Assembly (NCBI GenBank): GCA_018266775.1
Contig: JAFDZS010000001.1
Location: forward strand, 563,175-627,174
Direction: 5' to 3'
DNA: 64,000 nt
Source of the DNA: Bacteroidota bacterium
GTDB taxonomy: Bacteria > Bacteroidota > Bacteroidia > Chitinophagales > Chitinophagaceae
Below the pieces are notes generated by a model. The model was given only the letters and a program-made list of their open reading frames with translations, had not been told where the DNA came from and ran no database searches. The position numbers and the translations under genes are program-made. Position 1 is the stretch's first letter. The number at the start of each line of letters is the position of its first letter. Positions 8,292 through 17,364 of the stretch are shown piece by piece.

Positions 8292-9611
8292 TTAATATTT
8301 TAAAATACCTGCTGCGTATAAAATTTTGTTGTAGGCTAAGAAAGAATCTGCCTTGGCATTGGTTACACTCAGCTGGCTTTGCAGTTTAGCCACATCAGCA
8401 TCTAATAATTCAGTGCTGGTGGCCAGTGTATTATCATATTTATTTTTGGTGATGCGGTAATTTTCTGTGGCCTGTTCAACAGATGCTTCCAGCACCTGTA
8501 CTTTCTTCACACTTACTAAATAAGTTTGATAAGCCTGGTTCATCTGCAGGCGGATGTTATCGCTCAGCATATCCTGGTTCAGTTGTATCTCCTTCAGTTT
8601 TACTTCGGCAGTTTGCAGTTTGGTTTTTGTTTTCCATAGTGCGCCGAAATTATATTTTACCCCGATGCCCACATTTACTGCATTGGTAATGCTCAGGAAT
8701 TTGGGAATATCTGCAGCCACATATCCACCACTTAAAGAAAGACTGGGATAGTAATCTGTTTTGATGGTTTTAATATTTACATCAGCTGCTTTTTTTCTCA
8801 ACCCGATGGCAGCAATATCGGTACGGCTTTGCAATGCCTGCTGTTCATATTCGTCTAATGTTTTAACAGCTTCCGGTAAAGCCAAACCACTTTTATCTGG
8901 CACCAGTTCAGTTTGTTCCGGCAGGCCCATCATCAGGTTCATATTTACACAGGCCAGTTTGAAATTGCTTTGTGCATCCAGCAGCATCAGTTCCACATTG
9001 GCCGATTGCAGTTGCGCTTTCAGCAAATCATTACGTGCAATGATGCCATTTTTTTCAAGGTTAGTAAAATCGGTAACCCTTTGTTTAGATTGTTTCAGGT
9101 TTTCCTGTATCAGGTCAATAGCCTGGTAGGCTTTAAATAAGTTAATGCATGCACTGATGGTATTATAAATAACGCCCTGCCTGTCGTTATCAGCATCCAG
9201 CTTAACTGCCTGCTGCAAATAATTGGCAGACTCAATACCATACTTCAGTTTACCGCCATTGTATACAGGAACAGATATTGATGCAATACCATAAATGGCC
9301 TGGTGTACACTGGGGCTGCCGCCACCACTGCCGCTGCCTGATCCCGACCCGCTGCTTTTTAAATCGATATTCGGGTTCACCGGAAGGTAAAGGTATGAGC
9401 CACTGATACCGGCTTCGGGTAAACGCTTTTCTTCAGCTTCTTTTACAGCGTTGCTGGCTTCCAGTATCCTGGCTTCATTCAGTTTTAACAGTTTGCTGTT
9501 GGCCAGTGTAAGGTCAACCGCTTCTTGTAATGTGAGTGTTCTGTTTTGCTGAGCCCGGGCGGAGAATATACTCAGCAGGCATACAGCAATGATGAATAGT
9601 TTATGCTTCAT
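8292..9611 (-). CDS. TolC-family outer-membrane efflux protein
   Basis: A 439-residue outer-membrane channel with a signal peptide (residues 1-20, cleavage before QQNRTLTLQEAVDLTL). The two-fold repeated alpha-barrel/beta-barrel arrangement of OEP proteins is visible, with long amphipathic helices at about 27-65, 130-215, 240-280 and 330-430. An odd insert of Ser/Gly dipeptides (SSGSG...GGGS) spans residues 86-99, just before the first beta strands, presumably a flexible surface or periplasmic loop. Its start codon overlaps the end of the tetR-like gene by 11 bases, so translation is probably coupled. Confidence 0.94.
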   Translation of the reverse strand: MKHKLFIIAVCLLSIFSARAQQNRTLTLQEAVDLTLANSKLLKLNEARILEASNAVKEAEEKRLPEAGISGSYLYLPVNPNIDLKSSGSGSGSGSGGGSPSVHQAIYGIASISVPVYNGGKLKYGIESANYLQQAVKLDADNDRQGVIYNTISACINLFKAYQAIDLIQENLKQSKQRVTDFTNLEKNGIIARNDLLKAQLQSANVELMLLDAQSNFKLACVNMNLMMGLPEQTELVPDKSGLALPEAVKTLDEYEQQALQSRTDIAAIGLRKKAADVNIKTIKTDYYPSLSLSGGYVAADIPKFLSITNAVNVGIGVKYNFGALWKTKTKLQTAEVKLKEIQLNQDMLSDNIRLQMNQAYQTYLVSVKKVQVLEASVEQATENYRITKNKYDNTLATSTELLDADVAKLQSQLSVTNAKADSFLAYNKILYAAGILKY

Positions 9612-10230
9612 GTGTCAATGTTGCTTTAAAAACAAATTTTAAGTGATTGCTTAGCTTCTTTTTAATGTGTTTCTGAAATTGTTCTTCAGGCATATCTTCC
9701 AGGTTATTAATGACCCGGTAGTAATGCTGCGTGGTTACCAGGTGGCTTACCGTGCCGATAAGAGTGGTCATCAGCAACGGTACATCAACATGTTTATTGA
9801 AGTCGCCGGTTTTTTGTCCTTCATGCACCAGTTGTTTTACCAGGTCCTGGTTTCTTTTTTTGTAATGATGAATAATATCTGATGTGCCGATGCGGTGGCT
9901 TGCCACCTGCTCCCTCACCATAATTTTGTGAAAGCACTGATTGGAATTGAAACGGTCAACATAATAATCAATCACCATGTTCACTTTTTCCAGTGGTGTT
10001 TTTTGGGTATCCTTCAGGATACTTTCCAGGATCTGTGTGGAAGCAGAAACCCGAAAGCTGAATAATGCTTCCAGTAATTTTTCTTTTGAACCAAAATAAT
10101 AGGATATCATGGCCACGTTTACCCCGGCTTTATCAGCAATATCCCTTACAGAAGTGCCCGAAAAGCCCATCTCTGCAAACAGCTCTTCGGCTGTTTCAAT
10201 GATCTTTAATTGCTTGTCGTTAAAATCCAT
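9601..10230 (-). CDS. TetR/AcrR-family repressor of the efflux operon
   Basis: A 209-residue regulator from ATG 10230. The frame reaches a TTG at 10251, but that would put the start on top of the -7 box. The N-terminal TetR HTH (residues about 5-50) reads IIETAEELFAEMGFSGTSVRDIADKAGVNVAMISYYFGSKEKLL, a textbook match. The C-terminal half is an all-helical ligand-binding domain. It is the first gene of its operon and overlaps tolC by 11 bases. Two AAAC-N4-GTTT palindromes over its own promoter suggest autoregulation and control of the pump, relieved by a drug ligand. This is inference from layout. Confidence 0.92.
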   Translation of the reverse strand: MDFNDKQLKIIETAEELFAEMGFSGTSVRDIADKAGVNVAMISYYFGSKEKLLEALFSFRVSASTQILESILKDTQKTPLEKVNMVIDYYVDRFNSNQCFHKIMVREQVASHRIGTSDIIHHYKKRNQDLVKQLVHEGQKTGDFNKHVDVPLLMTTLIGTVSHLVTTQHYYRVINNLEDMPEEQFQKHIKKKLSNHLKFVFKATLTHEA

Positions 10231-10248
10231 AAAAATAATTTGAGGACA

Positions 10249-10280
10249 CAAAGTTAAACGGTTGTTTAATATTAATCAAA
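10249..10280 (-). promoter_or_regulatory. Bacteroidota-type promoter of the tetR efflux operon
   Basis: Read on the minus strand, TTTG (10280-10277) is followed after 20 bases by TAACTTTG (10256-10249), a perfect TAnnTTTG -7 element. The predicted transcription start is roughly 10 bases before the ATG at 10230, giving a very short leader. Confidence 0.65.
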
Positions 10281-10289
10281 CATTTGTTT
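10254..10289. promoter_or_regulatory. Tandem operator-like palindromes (AAAC-N4-GTTT)
   Basis: Two inverted repeats lie 22 bp apart: TTAAAC-GGTT-GTTTAA at 10254-10269 and AAAC-ATTT-GTTT at 10278-10289. The 9-mer TTGTTTAAT is repeated directly at 10262 and 10284. One palindrome covers the spacer edge and the -7 box, and the other covers the -33 box of the tetR promoter. Two helical turns between sites suits paired TetR dimers. Binding is inferred. Confidence 0.6.
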
Positions 10290-10347
10290 AATTTTTTTTA
10301 AAACTTTTTATGAATGAATTGAATGCCATTATGTTAGCCCTTTTAGT

Positions 10348-10355
10348 TAGATTTG
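10348..10355 (+). promoter_or_regulatory. -7 element for the SDR gene
   Basis: TAGATTTG matches TAnnTTTG exactly and lies 16 bases before the SDR start codon. A TTG at 10319-10321 is the nearest -33 candidate, but its spacing of 26 bases is long, so the upstream box is uncertain. Confidence 0.5.
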
Positions 10356-10371
10356 AAAAAATTATTGGGGT

Positions 10372-11190
10372 ATGAACTTTCAGAATAAAACAGTGATCAT
10401 CACTGGTGCATCACGGGGAATTGGAAAAGCCATTGGCCTTAAACTGGCAGCGGCGGGTGCCAATATTGTCATTGCCAGTAAAAGTGTGGAAGAAAATCCT
10501 AAACTGGGAGGTACTATTTTTTCCGCAGCCGCAGCCATGGAAGCAGCGGGAGGCAAGGCTTTAGCGGTTCAATGCGATATCCGTTTTGAAGATCAAATTC
10601 AAAATGTGATTGATCAAACATTGCAAACATTTGGCGGCATTGATATACTCATTAATAATGCTTCTGCCATTACCCTTACGCCAACCGAAAAAACGGAACC
10701 CAAACGCTTCGATTTAATGTATGATATTAATGTCCGCGGCACTTTCATGATGAGCAGGGCCTGTATTCCGGCTTTAAAAAATTCCACCAACGCACACATA
10801 TTGAACTTATCACCGCCCATCAATATGGATATGAAATGGTTCACCAATCATCTTGCTTATACCATCAGCAAGTACAATATGACCATGATTGCCCTTGGCC
10901 TTTCTGCAGAATTAAAAAAATACAATATTGCCGCTAATACATTGTGGCCACGCACCACTATTGCCACCGCAGCGGTAAATAATTTATTGGGTGGAGAAGC
11001 GTTGATGAAAATGAGCCGTACCACAGACATTGTTGCGGATGCTGCTTTTTATATTTTAAGTAAAGCTGCCGCTACCTGCAGCGGAAATTCATTTATAGAT
11101 GAAGATGTACTGGCAAAAGAAGGTATTACCGATTTTGCTAAATATTCCGTTGTACCCGGCGGTAACTTGTATAATGATTTGTTTGTTTAA
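10372..11190 (+). CDS. SDR-family NAD(P)-dependent oxidoreductase (HSDL2-like)
   Basis: A 272-residue short-chain dehydrogenase. The cofactor motif TGASRGIG is at 11-18, NNAS at 95-98, and the catalytic Ser147, Tyr163 and Lys167 (AYTISKYNM) are all present. The blocks DINVRGTF, LNLSPP, and LWPRTTIATAAVNNLLGG are those of hydroxysteroid dehydrogenase-like protein 2 (HSDL2), a group thought to act on lipid or fatty-acyl substrates. The SCP2 domain found in animal HSDL2 is missing. It is transcribed divergently from the tetR efflux operon over a 141-bp shared region, so repression by the same regulator is possible but unproven. Confidence 0.92.
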   Translation: MNFQNKTVIITGASRGIGKAIGLKLAAAGANIVIASKSVEENPKLGGTIFSAAAAMEAAGGKALAVQCDIRFEDQIQNVIDQTLQTFGGIDILINNASAITLTPTEKTEPKRFDLMYDINVRGTFMMSRACIPALKNSTNAHILNLSPPINMDMKWFTNHLAYTISKYNMTMIALGLSAELKKYNIAANTLWPRTTIATAAVNNLLGGEALMKMSRTTDIVADAAFYILSKAAATCSGNSFIDEDVLAKEGITDFAKYSVVPGGNLYNDLFV

Positions 11191-11321
11191 CTCTTCCTGT
11201 TAAAGAAAGCCTAAATCAACTTTTGGTTTTGATGAGCGGTAACATAACTGCTGGTTGGTACGTTTAATTTCGTAGCGGCATTTAGTGACCGGAATGCCTG
11301 CTCAAAACCTAAAGTATAGCC

Positions 11322-13826
11322 ATGAATTGCTTTAACCTTAAAGCGGCAGTATTATGCCTGCTTATTACTTCTGCCGCTGCCGCACAAATTCCCAAACGAT
11401 CAATCAATGCAATGCGTATTACACGCTCATTAAAAATTGATGGTGTACTGGATGAGCCGGAATGGAAAACTGCACCTGTTGCAGATAAATTTGTGGAATT
11501 GCGGCCAGTATTGAACCGGGCAGAAGATACGGTACATAATGCTACACTGGTTTATTTTTTATACAATAACGAAGGCATTTATATTGGCGGTTACTGTCAT
11601 GAAAGATCAAAAGACAGTATTTCATCTGAATTAACCGGCCGCGATGGTTTTGGCAATAATGATTTTATTGGTATCATCTTCGATACGTATAATGATAAGA
11701 TCAACGGCTTTGAATATTTTGTAACGCCACTGGGCGAACAGTTTGATGCCAAGCAGGCACCCAATCCCAATGGCAACAGCGAAGATTTTGGCTGGAATGC
11801 AGTATGGTACAGCGCTTCTAAAATTCATGATGATGGCTGGAGCTTTGAAATGTTTCTTCCCTATTCAGCCATACGTTTCGGTAATAAAAAAATACAGGAC
11901 TGGGGCCTGAACATTGTTCGAAGAAGGCAGAAAACCGGCCAACAATCATTTTGGCAAACCATCGACCCTACCGCAAATGGTTTTCTTACACAGGAAGGTT
12001 TTTTAAAAGGGCTGCAGGATATTAAACCTCCATTGCGTTTGCAATTCTCACCTTATTTTGCCACTTATCTTAATCACGATGGTACATTGGCCGATCATAA
12101 AACCACCACACCCATCAGCGCAGGGCTGGATGTAAAGTATGGCATCAACCAGGCCTTTACTTTAGATATGATGCTGGTGCCCGATTTTGGACAGGTACAA
12201 TCAGACAGCCGCGTATTAAACCTTACACCATTTGAACAGCAGTATAAAGACAACAGGGCTTTTTTTACTGAAGGAACAGAACTGTTTAATAAAGGCGGAT
12301 TATTTTACAGCCGCCGCATTGGCGGGGAACCCTTGCACCGCGATGATTTTAGTGTAGGCGCTAACGAACAGATTGAGAAAAATCCGGCACAAACAAAATT
12401 ATACAATGCCACCAAAATCAGCGGGCGCACGCAAAAAGGCCTGGGTATTGGTTTTCTCAATGCCATTGCACAACCTTCTTATGCCGTGGTGGAAGATGTG
12501 AACTCAAAAGAATCACGCCGCGTACAAACCAGCCCGCTCACCAATTATAACGTAATGGTGTTTGATCAAACATTGAAACATAACAGCAGTGTTACACTGG
12601 TGAATACAAATGTAATGCGTGAAGGAAAAGAATATGATGCCAATGTGACTGCATTTTTATTCGATCTGAATGACAGGAAGAACAAGTATAACATTGGCGG
12701 TAACTTTAATGTGAGCAATAAGCTGGAAGCCAAAACCACCACCGGTGTTAACTATGGTTTGTATTTGGGAAAAACAAGCGGCAGGTTTAATGTTAACCTT
12801 TGGCACAGTTGCTCCGATGATAAGTATAACAACAGCGACCTGGGTTATTTCACCAATAACAATGAAAGGGAAACAGGTTTGTGGATGGGATACAGCTGGA
12901 ACAAACCCACCAAATATTTTAACAGCGTATTCATAAACACCAATGGCCATTATTTTACACTGGTATCTCCATTAGACATTGTTAAAGGCCGCGACAGGAT
13001 GTTTGAACGTTTTCGTTTTAATTTCAACTTCAATTTCAACCTTAAAAATTTGTGGTACGTGTATTTTAATGTGAACGGCACCACTAATAATAATGATTTT
13101 TACGAACCAAGGGCAACTGGCCGTGTATTCCATAACAAAGGCAATGTGGGCCTTATTGGACAATGGCAAAGCAACCAGGCCAAAAAATTATCATGGGGTG
13201 GTAATATCATTTGGGGAGAAGGAGCAGTAACCAACCGCAAAACCTTTTTATTTGGGTTAAGTGCCAAATACCGCATGAATAACTATTTTTCAGTGGAAGC
13301 CAGTTGCAGCCCGGAAACTGATACTGATCAACCCGGTTATGCCGCTACCTTAAGCGCAAGCACTCCATCGCAAATGGATACGATTATTTTCAGCAGGAGA
13401 GATTTGCATATTGTAGAGAACATGCTGAACTTTAAATACAACTTCAACACAAAAATGGGACTAACCTTAAGGCTGCGTCATTACTGGAGTAAAGTGGATC
13501 CCAAGCAGTTTTACCAGCTGAACCTGAATGGCGACCTGGTAAATCCAGACCATCCTTATACCGGCAATGTAAATCAAAACTATAATTATCTTACCGCAGA
13601 TTTCGTGTATACATGGCAGTTTGCACAGGGCAGCTTCTTTAACGTGGTATGGAAAAATATTGGTGAAACTTTTACCGATCAGTTTGAAAAAGATTATTTC
13701 ACCAACTTCACCAAAACCGGGTCTGGCCCGCAATACAACAGCTTTTCACTGAAAGTGATTTATTTTCTTGACTATTTAACAGAAAAGAACAGGTTGAAGA
13801 AAAAGCATGAAGCCGGTAAAGGATAA
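11322..13826 (+). CDS. DUF5916 outer-membrane protein with CBM9-like domain
   Basis: An 834-residue exported protein. The signal peptide is residues 1-21 (ends AAAAQ). Residues about 35-225 form a CBM9-like sandwich (SLKIDGVLDEPEWKTAPVADKF, then a WSFEMFLPYSAIRFG region), as in enzymes and surface proteins with carbohydrate-binding module family 9. The remainder is a DUF5916 beta-barrel with many alternating aromatic strands (for example RFRFNFNFNFNLKNLWYVYFNVNG), ending in a strand near LKVIYFLDYL. These proteins are widespread in Bacteroidota outer membranes and have no settled function; a role in ligand uptake or as a surface receptor is inference. The gene stands alone, 131 bases after the SDR. 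Confidence 0.88.
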   Translation: MNCFNLKAAVLCLLITSAAAAQIPKRSINAMRITRSLKIDGVLDEPEWKTAPVADKFVELRPVLNRAEDTVHNATLVYFLYNNEGIYIGGYCHERSKDSISSELTGRDGFGNNDFIGIIFDTYNDKINGFEYFVTPLGEQFDAKQAPNPNGNSEDFGWNAVWYSASKIHDDGWSFEMFLPYSAIRFGNKKIQDWGLNIVRRRQKTGQQSFWQTIDPTANGFLTQEGFLKGLQDIKPPLRLQFSPYFATYLNHDGTLADHKTTTPISAGLDVKYGINQAFTLDMMLVPDFGQVQSDSRVLNLTPFEQQYKDNRAFFTEGTELFNKGGLFYSRRIGGEPLHRDDFSVGANEQIEKNPAQTKLYNATKISGRTQKGLGIGFLNAIAQPSYAVVEDVNSKESRRVQTSPLTNYNVMVFDQTLKHNSSVTLVNTNVMREGKEYDANVTAFLFDLNDRKNKYNIGGNFNVSNKLEAKTTTGVNYGLYLGKTSGRFNVNLWHSCSDDKYNNSDLGYFTNNNERETGLWMGYSWNKPTKYFNSVFINTNGHYFTLVSPLDIVKGRDRMFERFRFNFNFNFNLKNLWYVYFNVNGTTNNNDFYEPRATGRVFHNKGNVGLIGQWQSNQAKKLSWGGNIIWGEGAVTNRKTFLFGLSAKYRMNNYFSVEASCSPETDTDQPGYAATLSASTPSQMDTIIFSRRDLHIVENMLNFKYNFNTKMGLTLRLRHYWSKVDPKQFYQLNLNGDLVNPDHPYTGNVNQNYNYLTADFVYTWQFAQGSFFNVVWKNIGETFTDQFEKDYFTNFTKTGSGPQYNSFSLKVIYFLDYLTEKNRLKKKHEAGKG

Positions 13827-13866
13827 GTGGTTTGCATTAAGGTATACAATTAGAACAATTAAAAAA

Positions 13867-13909
13867 GGGATAACACGAGTAAAGGAACACTAATTACACG
13901 AATTATCCC
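13867..13909. repeat. Imperfect inverted repeat between convergent genes
   Basis: GGGATAA (13867-13873) and TTATCCC (13903-13909) flank a stretch containing ATTACACGAATTA-like sequence, a motif often seen in Bacteroidota intergenic repeats. It lies between the convergent DUF5916 and DoxX-like genes and may act as a loose terminator. No T-run follows directly. Confidence 0.35.
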
Positions 13910-13929
13910 AATTAACTAATTAACTTACC

Positions 13930-14292
13930 CTAACTCTTCGCACTATTGCCAATTAAAATAGCGGCCATAGCCAAAGCAATATCTTTTAATGGTTGATCGT
14001 ACTTGCCCATGCGCAAAGGCTCAGGTTGCAGGTGAATGGTGATCACGAATACAAGTATCATTACCGCCAGTAAATAACAGGCCAGTCTCTTATATTTATT
14101 AATAAAAATAGCTACGGCGGCTAAAACAAAACCAATACCGGTAATGTAAATCCACATAATGGCCGGGCCGGGTATAAAAGATGGAACTCCCATTTTATAA
14201 CCTTCGGCATATTTTAAATGCAGCGCTCCAAAGATGAGCATCGTTAAAGCAAACAGCAGTTCTGCAATCCTGCCGGGAACAAGTTGTTTCAT
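13930..14292 (-). CDS. DoxX-like four-TM membrane protein
   Basis: A 120-residue membrane protein with four hydrophobic segments (about 8-26, 44-63, 68-86, 104-117). The pattern AELLFALTMLIFGALHLKYAEGYKMGVPSFIPGP is reminiscent of DoxX/DoxX-like or DUF417-type small quinone-related membrane proteins. No catalytic residues are recognisable and the function is unknown. It is downstream of the BNR-repeat gene on the same strand with a 64-base gap, so possibly its operon partner. Confidence 0.7.
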   Translation of the reverse strand: MKQLVPGRIAELLFALTMLIFGALHLKYAEGYKMGVPSFIPGPAIMWIYITGIGFVLAAVAIFINKYKRLACYLLAVMILVFVITIHLQPEPLRMGKYDQPLKDIALAMAAILIGNSAKS

Positions 14293-14356
14293 GTTGAATG
14301 TTTTAGGTTGAGGCGAAAAATAATATTTTAAAACTGGCTTTGCAAATACGGCAGCA

Positions 14357-16687
14357 TTATTTTTCTAAAGCGCTGATGTCATCCATTACATAAATACCGC
14401 GGCCATAAGTAGCTATAACCAACTGGTGTGTTTTAGGGTGAATGAACAAATCCTGTACTGAAACAGACAGCGGCAAATTATTATTCAGCGGCAGCCAGTG
14501 TTTACCAGCATCTTTACTGATGTATACACCTAAATCAGTACCGCAGAATAAAATATTTTTATTGGAAGGATCTTCACGAATTACATTTACAGGGCTGTAA
14601 GGTAAAGTGCCGGAAACGGCAATCCAGGTATTGCCTTTATCCGTAGATTTAAAAATATACGGTGTGATGTTATCTTCCCTTCTGTCGTTAAGGGTAACAT
14701 ACAATGTTGACGCATCAAACATAGAAGCTATAATTCTTGACACATGCCGGTTTTCAGGTAACCCTATGGTAATTTCATTCCAGTGTGCGCCATCATCCGG
14801 GCTTGTCCATACGCGGCCATCATCGGTGCCCACATATAATAAACCTTTTGTAAAAGGCGACTCTGCAATAGCAGTAATGGCCTGGTGATTGATGGCATAA
14901 GGTGTTCTGCCCATTTTTTGTTTGTTGTTATAACTTAAATCCGGGCTGATGCGCTTCCAGCTAAAACCACTGTCGGCTGATTTAAATAAATACTGCATGC
15001 CATGATAAATAGTTAACCTGTCGTGTGGCGAAATCATGGTATACGCCAGCCATTCACCACGATGCACCTCTTCGTCTTCTGCTTTCTTTGGTGCAATATC
15101 CCTGATTTGTAAAGAATCCGGTAAACCTAAATTGGCTTTAATTAAGCGGCCATAAAAGGTAGACGTATAAATGGTGTTGGCATCTCCGGGATCAACGGCA
15201 TGAATAACACCTTCACCGCCAGGCCCAAACTTCCAGGTATTGATAGCGGTATCTTTTACACCGTAAGTATTGTTGATGCTGCCACGTAATGAGCCTTCGT
15301 CCTGTACGGAACCAATAATATTGAATGGATCATTGAAATCATATGCCACATTATAAAACTGTGTGGTGGGAATTTTTTTATAAAAGTTCGACCACTTTTT
15401 ACCGCCATCATACGTTAATGCCACGCCGCCATCGTCACCATTAATGATGTAATTGGAATCAGCGGGATCAATCCACAGCGCATGGTTGTCGCCATGGATA
15501 TAATCACCAGTGGTATCTGTTGGGGAAAAACGTTTCCATGTTTTACCACCGTCGTAAGATCTCGCCATAGCCAATCCTAAAATGTACAGGCAGTTTTCAT
15601 TCTGCGGGTTCACCCTTACCTGGCCCATCACCCATCCGTATGTTCCGCAAAAGCGTTCCATAAAATCATTGTTCTCTGTCATCTTTGTCCAATGCTCACC
15701 TTTATCATCACTGCGGTATACTTCCACACCTTTTACTACAATTTCTTTAATGCGGCCATAGCTGTCTTTTTCGCCGGGGCGGGGTTCCCGTTTTTTATCG
15801 TGGTTATCAACAAAAGCGTATAAAACATTGGGATTGCTTCGGGAAATATCAATACCAATTCTTCCGGTTTTTTTCGTGTTTGGTAAACCGTTAGTTATGG
15901 GTTTCCAGGTTTTGCCACCATCAGTGGTTTTATAAATGAAGTCATTATCTTCCGGCACAGGATCGCTCCAGCGTTTGCGGATGCGGTTCCACATAGATGC
16001 GTAAAGCGTGTTGGGGTCAGCAGGGTCCATTCGCAGATCAATGCAGCCGGAATGATCATCATTGCCTAAAATTTTATTCCATGTTTTACCACCATCTTTG
16101 GTTACATACACGCCACGTTCTTTATTGTAACTCCATTCATTGCCGCCAGCCGCCACATAAACGATGTTGGCATTTTTAGGATGCACTACCACCCGTGCAA
16201 TAGTACTGGTGGCTTCCAGTCCCAAATGCTTCCATGTTTTACCACCGTTAACAGATTTAAACATACCCAATCCCGGTAATGATGCACGGAAAATATTTGC
16301 TTCACCGGTGCCGACATAAATAACATTATGATCGGATGGAGCAATGGCCATATTGCCAATGGACAATGTGCCCTGCTGATCGAAAATGGGTTTCCAGGTT
16401 TGTCCTGCATCTTCCGTTTTCCAAACACCACCGGTGGCGAATGTTGCATACACGATTTTTTTATTGCCGGAGATGCCCCATACATCTGTGCAGCGGCCAC
16501 TCACAAAATCGGGCCCCACATTGCGCCATGGTAATTTTTGATAAGGCGATGTGGACAGGAATACTTCATGTTTTTGTGCAGCATAGAAGCGGTCAGTTCC
16601 TGTACTGGGCCGTTGACTGGTGCCATTGTTTTGTGCACTGCATTGCAGCGCAACTAAACATAATAAAGAAGAAAAAATTTTTTGCAT
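14357..16687 (-). CDS. Secreted BNR/Asp-box (VPS10-sortilin-like) beta-propeller protein
   Basis: A 776-residue exported protein with a signal peptide ending at about residue 18. The whole mature part is built from Asp-box repeats of the form S/T-x-D-x-G-x-x-W. I count about eleven, including TEDAGQTW, TKDGGKTW, TTDGGKTW, SDDKGEHW, SYDGGKTW, SADSGFSW, SPDDGAHW, STDKGNTW and SKDAGKHW. Such repeats mark sialidase, photosystem-assembly and sortilin-type propellers, and this length and spacing match the WD40/YVTN/BNR-like proteins common in Bacteroidota. No sialidase Arg triad or FRIP motif is evident, so a glycosidase call is not supported. It starts 2 bases after the stop of the cyclophilin gene and is surely co-transcribed. 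Confidence 0.87.
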   Translation of the reverse strand: MQKIFSSLLCLVALQCSAQNNGTSQRPSTGTDRFYAAQKHEVFLSTSPYQKLPWRNVGPDFVSGRCTDVWGISGNKKIVYATFATGGVWKTEDAGQTWKPIFDQQGTLSIGNMAIAPSDHNVIYVGTGEANIFRASLPGLGMFKSVNGGKTWKHLGLEATSTIARVVVHPKNANIVYVAAGGNEWSYNKERGVYVTKDGGKTWNKILGNDDHSGCIDLRMDPADPNTLYASMWNRIRKRWSDPVPEDNDFIYKTTDGGKTWKPITNGLPNTKKTGRIGIDISRSNPNVLYAFVDNHDKKREPRPGEKDSYGRIKEIVVKGVEVYRSDDKGEHWTKMTENNDFMERFCGTYGWVMGQVRVNPQNENCLYILGLAMARSYDGGKTWKRFSPTDTTGDYIHGDNHALWIDPADSNYIINGDDGGVALTYDGGKKWSNFYKKIPTTQFYNVAYDFNDPFNIIGSVQDEGSLRGSINNTYGVKDTAINTWKFGPGGEGVIHAVDPGDANTIYTSTFYGRLIKANLGLPDSLQIRDIAPKKAEDEEVHRGEWLAYTMISPHDRLTIYHGMQYLFKSADSGFSWKRISPDLSYNNKQKMGRTPYAINHQAITAIAESPFTKGLLYVGTDDGRVWTSPDDGAHWNEITIGLPENRHVSRIIASMFDASTLYVTLNDRREDNITPYIFKSTDKGNTWIAVSGTLPYSPVNVIREDPSNKNILFCGTDLGVYISKDAGKHWLPLNNNLPLSVSVQDLFIHPKTHQLVIATYGRGIYVMDDISALEK

Positions 16688-16689
16688 AA

Positions 16690-17268
16690 CTATGGAATGA
16701 TGCGTATGGAATAAATGGTTACAGGCGGTTTAAAATATTGCTGTTGATCCGGATATAATTGTTGAATTTTTTTGACCACGTTCATGCCTTTGATTACTTT
16801 ACCAAATGCGGCAAAGCCCTGCCCGTCAGGATTACGCTTGCCACCATAATCCAGTTCAGGCTGATCGTTGATGCAGATAAAAAAACTGCAGGTGGCAGAA
16901 TTGGGAGTGGTACGTGCCATAGAAATAGTACCGTTGCCATGGTGCAACCCGGTTTGTTTCGTGTGCTCCATCACTATGGAAGGAAATGCTTTGGTAGAAT
17001 CCACTTCGCCGCCCTGTATCACCTCTATCTTTACTGGATTATTGGGTTGATTGTTGAGCCTTACTGCACGGAAGAAACTGGTGCTGTCATATAAGTGTGC
17101 CTTAACGTATTGTAAAAAATTAGCTACAGTTGCCGGCGCTTTGGAGGGATATAACTCCACCGTTATATTTCCCTGTGCCGTTTTGATGAGGCAATGAATA
17201 TTGCGTTGCGCTGTTGCAGCAATGGCGAAGAATGATAAAAAAAGTAAAGTGATTTTCTTTAAAGGCAA
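16690..17268 (-). CDS. Periplasmic cyclophilin-type peptidyl-prolyl isomerase
   Basis: A 192-residue cyclophilin. The only start that retains the signal peptide (KKITLLFLSFFAIAATAQ) is a TTG at 17266-17268, since an in-frame TAA lies two codons upstream. The core reads IKTAQGNITVELYPSKAPATVANFLQYV, then FFRAV, GTISMARTTPNSATCSFFICIND and GFAAFGKVIKGMNVVKKI. These are the standard cyclophilin blocks, including the active-site FFRAV (FHRVI-type) strand. It would assist folding in the periplasm. The BNR-propeller gene follows 2 bases later, so the isomerase may help fold that protein (inference). Confidence 0.9.
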   Translation of the reverse strand: MPLKKITLLFLSFFAIAATAQRNIHCLIKTAQGNITVELYPSKAPATVANFLQYVKAHLYDSTSFFRAVRLNNQPNNPVKIEVIQGGEVDSTKAFPSIVMEHTKQTGLHHGNGTISMARTTPNSATCSFFICINDQPELDYGGKRNPDGQGFAAFGKVIKGMNVVKKIQQLYPDQQQYFKPPVTIYSIRIIP

Positions 17269-17364
17269 TGGTTAAGAGATTGTACTACAAGATAAATTTT
17301 TTATCAGAAAGTTAAAGTAAAAAAACACGCTTTCGAAGATGAAACCAGAATATTATTTTTAGAG

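Noticed and set aside
14357..16687. Sialidase call for the BNR-repeat protein
   Set aside because: Asp-boxes are present, but the catalytic Arg triad and FRIP motif are not evident.
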